Source: Deltaproteobacteria bacterium
GTDB lineage: Bacteria; Myxococcota_A; UBA796
Reading direction: 5' to 3'
Length of the DNA: 5,484 bases
Assembly (NCBI GenBank): GCA_002707085.1
Contig: PALY01000080.1
Coordinates: forward strand, 18,010 to 23,493
Positions 1-5,484 of the stretch are shown one piece after another. The notes under the pieces were generated by a model. The model was not told the DNA's origin. It saw only the letters and a list, made by a program, of their open reading frames with translations, and did no database searches. A program made the translations under genes and the position numbers. Each line of letters opens with the position of its first letter. The first letter of the stretch is position 1.

Positions 1-2
1 GA

Positions 3-146
3 GCCATGGGTCCTGAAGCACTCTATTTCTCGGCACACCACATTCCGATGAGTAAAGGTGAGCCAAATTTAGATCGCATGTACGATTCAACGCAGCATCC
101 CCTACGCCAAAACTCACACCGTGGTAGAACAAAGCGTCACTCTTAG
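3..146 (+). CDS. Possible C-terminal fragment of an upstream gene, function unknown
   Basis: This frame is open from the left edge to a TAG at 144-146, giving 47 residues, and ends 17 bp before the proline dehydrogenase start. That spacing would fit the last gene of a transcription unit running into the next. The stretch FSAHHIPMSK loosely recalls the S-x-H-x-[IL]-P active-site segment of ferrochelatases (HemH). The roughly 100 residues that should follow in that family are missing, and the tail is basic and low in hydrophobic residues (NSHRGRTKRHSL). If the resemblance is real, the gene is truncated or frameshifted, but neither other plus frame continues it. One minus-strand frame is also open across 1-163 and cannot be excluded. 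I do not recognise the product with confidence. Confidence 0.28.
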   Translation, partial: AMGPEALYFSAHHIPMSKGEPNLDRMYDSTQHPLRQNSHRGRTKRHS

Positions 147-152
147 CAATCT

Positions 153-158
153 GGGAAG
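153..158 (+). promoter_or_regulatory. Ribosome binding site for the TTG start of proline dehydrogenase
   Basis: GGGAAG lies 5 nt before the TTG at 164. The frame is closed upstream by a TAG at 125-127, and there is no ATG or GTG between that stop and 164. The next in-frame ATG (254) would remove conserved N-terminal sequence. The site therefore supports TTG as the true start. Confidence 0.5.
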
Positions 159-163
159 ACACA

Positions 164-1342
164 TTGTCCACGGTCTCATTCGACGACACTGCCGTCGCTT
201 TTGCTGGTAAAGACGACCAGGAACTGCAGAAGTCTGCGTGGCTGTTCCGAATCATGAGCAATTCAGCCATTGTGGATATTGGTTCACACATCACCAAATT
301 GGCGCTGCAGATTGGACTCCCTGTGCAATCAATTCTGAAGGCAACCATTTACGAACACTTTTGTGGCGGAGAAGACCTTACTGAAACAATCCCCACCGTA
401 GAAGCATTGGCATCCCACAATGTGAGCACCATTCTTGACTATGGGGTGGAAGCCAAAGCCAGTGATGAAGAGTTCGACAAAAATGTAGAGGAGCAACTTC
501 GGGCAATAGAGTTCGCAGATGCGAACCCCTCCGTTCCATACGTAAGCTGCAAGATCACCGGGTACGCGCCTTTTTCACTTCTAGAAAAAATCAATACCGG
601 GGCGCAACTTGATCCAGAAGAACTGGAGATGCTGTCTAGACTCAGAGACCGTTTATCCAAGATTTGTGAAGCCGCATCTAAGTCAGACGTCGCCCTGTAT
701 GTAGATGCTGAAGAAAGTTGGATTCAGGATGCGATAGACGGCATTGTCGATGAACTGATGGCAACATGGAATCAGCAGAAACCATCGGTATTCAATACCA
801 TCCAATTTTACCGCCATGATCGGCTGGACTTTCTACGGAAAGCGCATGAAAAAGCACGAGAAAATGGCTATTTTCTGGGGCTAAAACTGGTTCGTGGCGC
901 CTACATGGAAAAGGAAAACGATAGGGCTGAAACACTAGGTTACACCTCACCAATTCACAAAACAAAAGAAGCCGTCGACCTGGATTTCGACGAAGGTTTG
1001 ATGTACTGCTTGGCACACATCAAAGAGATCGCATTCTGTGCTGCCACACACAACGAAAACAGTTGTCGACTGTTGGTGGAAACTGCCCATGCCAACAACG
1101 TGGATTTACGTCACCCCCACATCCATTTCGCACAACTATACGGAATGAGTGACCACATTTCCTTCAACTTGGCCAAAGCCGGTTTTAACGCATCAAAATA
1201 CGTCCCATATGGCCCTGTTCGAGATGTAGTTCCCTATCTTATCCGAAGGGCGCAAGAGAACCGTTCAGTAGCGGGCCAAGTGAGCAGAGAATTGCGCCTG
1301 ATTCAATCCGAGATCGACCGTCGCGGTACATCGGAAGACTAA
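164..1342 (+). CDS. Proline dehydrogenase, monofunctional, FAD-dependent
   Basis: It oxidises L-proline to 1-pyrroline-5-carboxylate, passing electrons through FAD to the quinone pool; this is the first step of proline catabolism to glutamate and usually takes place at the inner face of the membrane. The 392 residues match the monofunctional family and contain no aldehyde dehydrogenase domain. Visible barrel motifs in order are CKITG with Lys130, DAEESW from Asp181, LVRGAYM at 242-248, ATHN at 294-297, FAQLYGMSD at 322-330, YVPYGP at 346-351, and YLIRRAQEN at 358-366, whose paired arginines 361/362 bind the proline carboxylate in this family. The N-terminus (FDDTAVAF..., then SAWLFRIM) resembles Bacteroidota-type enzymes and supports the TTG start. 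No partner pyrroline-5-carboxylate dehydrogenase gene lies in the window. It ends 14 bp from the convergent stop of the next gene, with no hairpin terminator visible. All key residues are present and the gene appears intact. Confidence 0.95.
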   Translation: MSTVSFDDTAVAFAGKDDQELQKSAWLFRIMSNSAIVDIGSHITKLALQIGLPVQSILKATIYEHFCGGEDLTETIPTVEALASHNVSTILDYGVEAKASDEEFDKNVEEQLRAIEFADANPSVPYVSCKITGYAPFSLLEKINTGAQLDPEELEMLSRLRDRLSKICEAASKSDVALYVDAEESWIQDAIDGIVDELMATWNQQKPSVFNTIQFYRHDRLDFLRKAHEKARENGYFLGLKLVRGAYMEKENDRAETLGYTSPIHKTKEAVDLDFDEGLMYCLAHIKEIAFCAATHNENSCRLLVETAHANNVDLRHPHIHFAQLYGMSDHISFNLAKAGFNASKYVPYGPVRDVVPYLIRRAQENRSVAGQVSRELRLIQSEIDRRGTSED

Positions 1343-1356
1343 GGCCAGCCATTCAT

Positions 1357-1767
1357 TTACCCCTCCGCTGTCTCTCCTCCATCAATAATGAAAAGCAGAG
1401 GTTCACTGCTCACCGCTCGCCCCACCGGCGGCTGTTTAAGCGTACCGGTAGCCAACCCGGCGGCCTCCTGTAGTTTCCGGTCCAGCGTCCCATCGTTCTG
1501 AAAGTGCCGCGGACATGCTTCCGTAAATTCATGGAGTAGACCAATCATGGCGTATGTGGCCAACTCATCCTCGAAAGCCAGCATCCAATCCATCCACGCT
1601 TGCCTCGTGGCCTCTCGCGATGACTGATCCGGCTCTCGGTCAATGCGAGCGTGAACCTTTATACAGGCCTGCGCTATGGCCCATGCTCGACAAAACTCGA
1701 TGTCATCCACCTCCTGAACCCACTGGTCTATGTGAGAAAAGAAGGCCTTGTCATTGAATTTCTTCAT
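1357..1767 (-). CDS. Hypothetical protein, 136 residues, unrecognised
   Basis: I do not recognise a family. The gene starts with ATG at 1765-1767, preceded by AAGAGGTG (1771-1778 on the minus strand), a good ribosome binding site whose AGAGG core is 5 nt from the start. This is the main evidence that it is real. The protein has no signal peptide or membrane segment and is probably cytoplasmic. Residues 1-90 look helical and are rich in aromatics and acidic residues, with tryptophans at 16, 29, 58 and 61 and cysteines at 26, 35 and 85. Residues 100-136 are rich in Gly, Pro and Ala and probably loosely folded. It converges on proline dehydrogenase (14 bp between stops) and diverges from the PcfJ-like gene across a 588-bp gap, so it is probably transcribed alone. 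An inverted repeat at 1830-1851 lies about 60 bp upstream of its start. Confidence 0.7.
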   Translation of the reverse strand: MKKFNDKAFFSHIDQWVQEVDDIEFCRAWAIAQACIKVHARIDREPDQSSREATRQAWMDWMLAFEDELATYAMIGLLHEFTEACPRHFQNDGTLDRKLQEAAGLATGTLKQPPVGRAVSSEPLLFIIDGGETAEG

Positions 1768-1829
1768 TCACACCTCTTCGTGTTTAGTCATTTCTTGTCC
1801 ATGCCCCTATACGGACATTCGATTGAATT

Positions 1830-1851
1830 TATGGACGCCAAAAGGTCCATA
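1830..1851. repeat. Inverted repeat, 7-bp arms with 8-nt spacer
   Basis: TATGGAC at 1830-1836 is the exact reverse complement of GTCCATA at 1845-1851, separated by GCCAAAAG. It lies 63-84 bp upstream of the minus-strand 136-residue gene, a position suited to an operator for a dimeric regulator. It could equally form a weak hairpin in a leader transcript. A shorter pair, TGTCC at 1796-1800 with GGACA at 1813-1817, lies between it and the gene. Confidence 0.35.
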
Positions 1852-2097
1852 CTTTCCACAACACCCAAATTGTTGAAACCCACGATTGTTGCTGTACGAG
1901 ATCCATGTAGATGGCTCGTATTTTTTGCAGGACTGTGATGATTGAACCTACCGGACAACATCAAATGTGAAGCCACAAAGCCAAGTCACATTTCTTCCCA
2001 AAAGATCAATTTAAGCAAGAGCAGTACCAGATAAAAACCCCAGAGTAAATAGAGGCCAACGTCCAAAATTATCATCATGAAAAACTACAGATTCATC

Positions 2098-2117
2098 GTG
2101 CTGAAAGTGTGCTGAAA
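2098..2117. repeat. Short direct repeat, 9 bp with an 11-bp period
   Basis: GTGCTGAAA occurs at 2098-2106 and again at 2109-2117, so the copies start 11 bp apart, about one helical turn. Two copies are too few to call an iteron array. Both sit in the AT-rich part of the divergent intergenic region, just before the inverted repeat at 2126-2143. Confidence 0.3.
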
Positions 2118-2125
2118 AACAGTCC

Positions 2126-2143
2126 TTTCGAATCCATTCGAAA
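2126..2143. repeat. Inverted repeat, 7-bp arms with 4-nt loop
   Basis: TTTCGAA at 2126-2132 and TTCGAAA at 2137-2143 are perfect reverse complements around TCCA. Each arm also contains the palindrome TTCGAA, which appears a third time at 2234-2239. The compact loop could form a hairpin, but no T-run follows on either strand, so a terminator is unlikely. A protein binding site is the simpler reading. It is about 210 bp upstream of the PcfJ-like gene. Confidence 0.35.
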
Positions 2144-2301
2144 AGACGAATCAGCAGAGGTTTTATTCCAATTATTTTCGTTTTTTCTGAGCGCTTTCTG
2201 AGAGCAAGTATGCGGACCATTCGCCGCATTAAATTCGAAACCAAAGCTCCGCCATCAGCTGAATAACGAATCCAATTTATCTCGTTCAAAAGTATTTAAA
2301 A

Positions 2302-2316
2302 GGACATTATCTGTCC
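2302..2316. repeat. Short inverted repeat upstream of the PcfJ-like gene
   Basis: GGACA at 2302-2306 and TGTCC at 2312-2316 flank TTATC. It lies 40-54 bp before the annotated start at 2356, close to where a promoter or operator would be expected. The arms are only 5 bp, so it may be chance. Confidence 0.2.
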
Positions 2317-2355
2317 GTATTTTAGGACTGGAAACGGATACTATTCCCACTTGGT

Positions 2356-3897
2356 TTGGCCTGTACGGATCGGCACCAAACCTTGTCGAGAGAAACGTAT
2401 CTAAGCCTTCCATATGCGGACCCATTCATGCCCAAAAATCGAACCGAAAAACCATTTGAAGCGGGCACGAACTGGATGCCTGAAAGAAACAAATTGTACC
2501 GTTTCACAGACCATGGAGTGGTGGTGATTCGACCATGGCCATTGCCCCAAGCATGGCGAAAACATGGAAGCCAAAATTGGCATCCATCTACACCACGCAT
2601 CGACCTGCAAATTGCAGTCGAACCCGAACAAGATCTCTCCTCACACAAAAGGAAGGGAACTGCTGCTGAACAATATGCATGGAGTACCATTCCGCAACCG
2701 GTCCGCGAAGCTGTTCTTAAAGCCCATTTTGCTGGGTATCAATGGCCATCTCTATCCATGATGGCACGGTGTCCAGGCGCAATAGAGCTTACACATTCAA
2801 CGCCCATGCTGGCCGCCATGTTGGCCGTAGGAAACCGAATACGAGAACAGCCTGTTGGGTGGCTCTTACGGTCCATACGGAGCCTCTTGAAGCCACCCGA
2901 TGGGTGGCAACGATGGCTAAAGATATGCCGCTGGCTCGGCCTAGAGGAGAGCCGCTCGTTTGTCCGAATGGTACGCAAGGTAGATGTCCATGAGTTTGGG
3001 TGGACCCTGCACCACTGGAAGCTGATCCTATACGCTTGGCAGCAACCCAAAGGTAAGAACCTGCTCAGACATGTACCCAAAATAGTCGAAGCACACGGCG
3101 AACTATTTGATGTGGCGTTTCGTCATTTAGGCGCCCGTAGGGGGGCTGAAATAATTCAGCCGTCTCTCATGGCGGAGGTCTCTGAAGCTGGACTCTGGTC
3201 GGGGGCAAACATCTTGCTCGACTCCAGCTTGTCTTTATGGAGACGAATCTGCCCACACCGCCAGATCCCCAAGCTCCAATCCATCGAAACCATAGAAAAC
3301 TGGAGAAGTGACATCATCGAAATCGCCGAGGAATTGGAGCAACAAGTCCATAGACAACAGCTCTTGGCACGCCTCAATATGGACGCCGAAGACCTCGATG
3401 AACTGACTGAGCGACTGAATCACTTCCCTCCACCACCCTTGGCTGGAATACCCAAAAAAATCATTTCGCTGTCCTCACCTGAAGCACTAAAACGTGAAGG
3501 TGAGGACATGCACCATTGCCTTGGTAATGGCAGCTGGCTCCGTCTTTCCAAGGCTCGAATGGGGTACGCCTATTCCATCAATCTCAATGGTATTCGGGCA
3601 ACTGTATGGCTCGCCAGAGACGAACGGAAATCACCTGGGTTCCGAGTCGAGCAAATCCGTGGACCAAGCAATCAGCCTCCACCGCCCGAAGTGATCGATC
3701 TAATTTTCCGTTGGCTTGACGAGCACTCGGCGTGGCAAAGGCATCGAGGACTGGATCACATGAAGCCAACCCTCACACTGCTATCGGAAGAACCCCATGA
3801 AATCCCTGACGAATGGGACATGCCTCCTCACATCTCTGTACTAAACCAACTGTCGTACAATCAACATCTGGATCTGGGAGATGACATTCCATTCTAA
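2356..3897 (+). CDS. PcfJ-like domain protein
   Basis: The 513-residue protein ends in a PcfJ-like domain (named after PcfJ of the enterococcal conjugative plasmid pCF10; many chromosomal relatives exist and the biochemical role is unsettled). Diagnostic features are EGEDMHHCLG at 381-390, with the His-His-Cys core at 386-388, then a Y-S-I strand near 406-408, ATVWL at 415-419, and QIRGPSN at 433-439. Residues 105-340 are mainly helical and rich in Trp and Arg, as is usual upstream of this domain. PPPPL (358-362) and QPPPPE (440-445) are proline runs. A 45-residue acidic tail follows the domain. There is no signal peptide or membrane segment, so it is probably cytoplasmic. The start is uncertain: TTG 2356 is the longest choice after a TAG at 2323, ATG 2428 is the first ATG, and none has a clear ribosome binding site. 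No relaxase, coupling protein or other conjugation gene is near. It converges on the M23 gene with 10 bp between stops. Confidence 0.78.
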   Translation: MACTDRHQTLSRETYLSLPYADPFMPKNRTEKPFEAGTNWMPERNKLYRFTDHGVVVIRPWPLPQAWRKHGSQNWHPSTPRIDLQIAVEPEQDLSSHKRKGTAAEQYAWSTIPQPVREAVLKAHFAGYQWPSLSMMARCPGAIELTHSTPMLAAMLAVGNRIREQPVGWLLRSIRSLLKPPDGWQRWLKICRWLGLEESRSFVRMVRKVDVHEFGWTLHHWKLILYAWQQPKGKNLLRHVPKIVEAHGELFDVAFRHLGARRGAEIIQPSLMAEVSEAGLWSGANILLDSSLSLWRRICPHRQIPKLQSIETIENWRSDIIEIAEELEQQVHRQQLLARLNMDAEDLDELTERLNHFPPPPLAGIPKKIISLSSPEALKREGEDMHHCLGNGSWLRLSKARMGYAYSINLNGIRATVWLARDERKSPGFRVEQIRGPSNQPPPPEVIDLIFRWLDEHSAWQRHRGLDHMKPTLTLLSEEPHEIPDEWDMPPHISVLNQLSYNQHLDLGDDIPF

Positions 3898-3907
3898 ACA
3901 GTAGCAA

Positions 3908-4900
3908 TCACTCTACAGATATTGTCCGCTCCATGTACGGTTCTCCATTCAGTTCGTATCGGACGCTCCACTCCCCTCGAGGCTCTACGACATTGAATGC
4001 CCATGCCCATGTAGACAAGCGCCAAACCTGTTCGAATGCCAAGGGCCAAGGGCCTACCGTAGTTCCGTCAGGCCCCACAAAAGATACGCCAACGGTATCC
4101 CCTACATCACCTCCAGCAACAACAAAATGTGCCACCAATAGTTCTCCCACATCAAACACATCTGTTTCGGCAGGAGGATCTTGGTATGGGTTTTCATATT
4201 GATCGCTTGGCCCTTGTATTACCCATGTTTCCATCAGATGAATGGGGGTCTCATATAGAGGGGGATCACACCATAAATCTTCAGCGAATGGATCCACCCA
4301 ATCACCGGTAGAATCCGTAATTTCAAAATGGAGATGAGGATGAGTAGAACAACCCGAACTCCCCACCTGGCCCAACACATCCCCTGTCATCACTTCTTCG
4401 CCCACAGATACAGCCACAGAACCCGTCTTCAAATGAACGTAGTGCAATAGGTGTCCACTAGAGTGTCGAACACCAACAATGTTGGCGTCATAGTCGACAC
4501 ACTCTGTATGACGGTCTTCAAAACCATCAATCACATACTCTACGACCCCGGGAACCGCAGCCACCACCGACACTCCAGCATCCATTTCACGGAAACTGGA
4601 GATGCTTATGTCGACACCGCGATGGCCATCATAGGTCTTTGCCAGCCCACCCAGACCACCCGCATAATCTGCCATGCCTTCCCCACGATCCGCATCCACG
4701 TAGTTCACCAAAACCCAATCATGGCCATCCGTTCCAACGACCGGCCAACTCAGGTTTAAATACCCACTGTGGTCCTCACATTCGGAGGTGGCCGATACAC
4801 CTGTGTCACCGTCACGAGTGGAAACTTTAAAACCGCCTTCAGTCGTTTCATCTGAACACCCCAATTGTAAAAAAAACAACAGTAGGAATCGAGGCGACAT
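3908..4900 (-). CDS. M23 family zinc metallopeptidase, predicted lipoprotein
   Basis: It is a predicted LytM/lysostaphin-type endopeptidase that cleaves peptide cross-bridges in peptidoglycan, anchored as an envelope lipoprotein. Residues 1-15 form a short signal peptide ending in LQLGC, with Cys15 as the lipidated residue; Gln at -3 is atypical for a lipobox. The catalytic domain spans about 50-205. Zinc ligands are His93 and Asp97 (HRGVD) and His191 of HPHLHFE, with catalytic His156 (YVHL) and His189. All are present, so it should be active. Cys134 and Cys184, and perhaps Cys42 and Cys211, could form disulphides. Residues 215-330 form a beta-rich C-terminal domain with Trp/aromatic motifs near 287-302 and a G-E-W-S-V-R-Y strand, seen in myxobacterial-type secreted M23 proteins. 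ATG 4900 is preceded by GGAG at 4905-4908. The coding strand has a T8 run (4869-4876) in the signal peptide. Confidence 0.9.
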   Translation of the reverse strand: MSPRFLLLFFLQLGCSDETTEGGFKVSTRDGDTGVSATSECEDHSGYLNLSWPVVGTDGHDWVLVNYVDADRGEGMADYAGGLGGLAKTYDGHRGVDISISSFREMDAGVSVVAAVPGVVEYVIDGFEDRHTECVDYDANIVGVRHSSGHLLHYVHLKTGSVAVSVGEEVMTGDVLGQVGSSGCSTHPHLHFEITDSTGDWVDPFAEDLWCDPPLYETPIHLMETWVIQGPSDQYENPYQDPPAETDVFDVGELLVAHFVVAGGDVGDTVGVSFVGPDGTTVGPWPLAFEQVWRLSTWAWAFNVVEPRGEWSVRYELNGEPYMERTISVE

Positions 4901-4927
4901 GAGTCTCCAGCCGAAAAGTGAATTGCT

Positions 4928-5080
4928 CTAATCTACAGTAGTACAGGTGGAAGCAGAACAGTTTTCTTTACGCTGATTTCCACACCGGATGCACTTGGTT
5001 TTACGGGTGCCTTCCCAATCTCTATTCACAATTAAAATGGCTCCCCCGACATCGGCCAGAAGGGTAATAAACCTGTCCAC
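4928..5080 (-). CDS. Possible small four-cysteine protein, 50 residues
   Basis: A minus-strand frame from a GTG at 5078-5080 to a TAG at 4928-4930 fits almost exactly into the 200-bp gap between the divergent M23 and Rossmann genes. A G-rich stretch (GGGGGA, minus strand, just upstream) could serve as a ribosome binding site but is very close to the start. The frame remains open further upstream to 5155, overlapping the plus-strand gene. The product has a hydrophobic segment (residues 4-18) and a C-terminal half with cysteines at 30, 33, 41 and 46, the first two as CIRC. This spacing (C-x2-C-x7-C-x4-C) could bind a metal. I recognise no family. It would lie 27 bp upstream of the M23 gene on the same strand and could be cotranscribed. 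The gap must also hold promoters, so this may be an accidental frame. Confidence 0.22.
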   Translation of the reverse strand: MDRFITLLADVGGAILIVNRDWEGTRKTKCIRCGNQRKENCSASTCTTVD

Positions 5081-5100
5081 ATCCCCCAATCGGACGATTG

Positions 5101-5484
5101 ATGACAACAAACTCCAAACAGAAACCAACCCCAACCGTTGTCGTGGCGGGTTCAACCGGGTTTATTGGAACAGCACTCGCTGCACATCTTGATGATCAGT
5201 TCCACTTGGTTGGCCTCACTCGTAGCGACCGGACAAGCATTCCCAACTACGCAGAGGTCCGCCAAACAGATCTATTTTCTAGCGGGGATGCGGAAAAAGG
5301 TCTCAAAGGAGCAGACTACGCCATTTACTTGGTCCACTCCATGATGCCGTCCGCACGCTTGGTTCAAGCGAGCTTTCGAGACCTCGATCTGCTGTGTGCA
5401 GACAACTTCGCGAAGGCCGCAGCAAAACAAAATGTGAAACACATCATCTACGTAGGAGGGATCCAGCCAGAGGACAGTGACAAA
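5101..5484 (+). CDS. NAD(P)-binding Rossmann-fold protein, epimerase/NmrA-like, N-terminal part
   Basis: The first 128 codons are present and the gene runs off the right edge. It starts at ATG 5101; a TTG directly before it (5098) is the only nearby alternative, because TAA stops at 5065-5070 close the frame. GSTGFIG at residues 17-23 is the dinucleotide-binding G-x-x-G-x-x-G loop of atypical short-chain dehydrogenases. TRSDR at 40-44, after the second strand, is compatible with NADP preference. Later motifs are AIYLVHSMMPS (74-84), the helix DLDLLCADNFAKAA (94-107) and HIIYVGGI (114-121), a combination typical of the NAD(P)H-binding epimerase relatives that are often 450-500 residues with a C-terminal DUF2867-type domain. 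The substrate is unknown and the reaction cannot be told from this part. It is divergent from the M23 gene. The 5' end has only a weak ribosome binding site (GGACGA). Confidence 0.88.
   Translation, partial: MTTNSKQKPTPTVVVAGSTGFIGTALAAHLDDQFHLVGLTRSDRTSIPNYAEVRQTDLFSSGDAEKGLKGADYAIYLVHSMMPSARLVQASFRDLDLLCADNFAKAAAKQNVKHIIYVGGIQPEDSDK

Larger units (their letters stand above)
1768..2355. other. Long divergent intergenic region, AT-rich in its right half
   Basis: This 588-bp gap separates the divergent starts of the 136-residue protein and the PcfJ-like protein, so it should hold both promoters. I see no convincing -35/-10 pair for either. It contains inverted repeats at 1830-1851, 2126-2143 and 2302-2316, a short direct repeat at 2098-2117, and three TTCGAA sites at 2127, 2137 and 2234. 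A minus-strand frame open over 2011-2289 has only a TTG start without a ribosome binding site and resembles nothing I know. The part from about 1980 to 2340 is visibly richer in A and T than the flanking genes, which fits regulatory DNA or the decayed remains of a gene. Confidence 0.6.

Noticed and set aside
1788..1976. Minus-strand frame of 62 codons directly upstream of the 136-residue gene
   Set aside because: The composition is unlike a folded protein, the inverted repeat at 1830-1851 lies inside it, and there is no supporting start context.
2011..2289. Minus-strand frame of 92 codons in the long intergenic region, with a hydrophobic C-terminus
   Set aside because: It has only a TTG start, no ribosome binding site, no recognisable motif, and lies in an AT-rich stretch with many symmetric elements. 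It could be a gene remnant, but nothing supports translation.
2322..2690. Minus-strand frame of 122 codons opposite the start of the PcfJ-like gene
   Set aside because: It lies opposite a better-supported coding frame and has many scattered cysteines and tryptophans typical of an antisense shadow.
2739..3080. Minus-strand frame of 113 codons inside the PcfJ-like gene
   Set aside because: It lies entirely antisense to the coding region, rich in Ser, Arg and Cys, with no motif.
3901..3916. GTAG/CTAC pair between the PcfJ-like and M23 stops as a bidirectional terminator
   Set aside because: The stem is only 4 bp and lacks a T-run on either side.
4451..4759. Plus-strand frame of 102 codons opposite the M23 catalytic domain
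   Set aside because: The minus strand encodes all M23 zinc ligands in frame here, so this frame is a shadow rich in His, Thr and Ile.
5033..5038. TAAAAT as a -10 element for the Rossmann-fold gene
   Set aside because: It matches 5 of 6 consensus bases, but there is no plausible -35 element 16-18 bp upstream.

Overview
The window carries four complete protein-coding genes, one gene cut off by the right edge, and two doubtful small coding stretches. There is no tRNA, rRNA, CRISPR array, insertion sequence or integrase. The base composition looks near 50% GC by eye, with a more AT-rich patch at about 1980-2340. The organism is a bacterium that uses TTG as well as ATG starts. The M23 lipoprotein architecture, the PcfJ-like protein and the NAD(P)-binding epimerase relative are of types I associate with Myxococcota/Bradymonadia-like 'deltaproteobacteria'. 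The proline dehydrogenase is of the monofunctional type common in Bacteroidota. I cannot fix the phylum from this sequence.

Layout, left to right: a possible C-terminal fragment of an upstream gene (3-146, +); a monofunctional FAD-dependent proline dehydrogenase (164-1342, +); an unrecognised 136-residue protein (1357-1767, -); a divergent AT-rich intergenic region of about 590 bp (1768-2355) holding several short inverted repeats and a short direct repeat; a 513-residue PcfJ-like domain protein (2356-3897, +); an M23 zinc metallopeptidase lipoprotein (3908-4900, -); a 200-bp divergent gap that may hold a 50-residue four-cysteine protein (4928-5080, -); and the N-terminal 128 residues of a Rossmann-fold NAD(P)-binding protein (5101 to the window end, +).

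The five main genes alternate strand one by one. This gives two tight convergent pairs, with 14 and 10 bp between stop codons, and two divergent gaps that must hold the promoters. No two neighbours form an obvious shared pathway. Proline dehydrogenase works in proline catabolism, the M23 protein in cell-envelope peptidoglycan or matrix cleavage, the Rossmann protein is a putative oxidoreductase, and the PcfJ family has no settled biochemical role. The window looks like ordinary chromosome with individually transcribed genes rather than a dedicated gene system. The least understood parts are the PcfJ-like protein, the divergent 136-residue orphan that shares its upstream region, and the AT-rich region between them.
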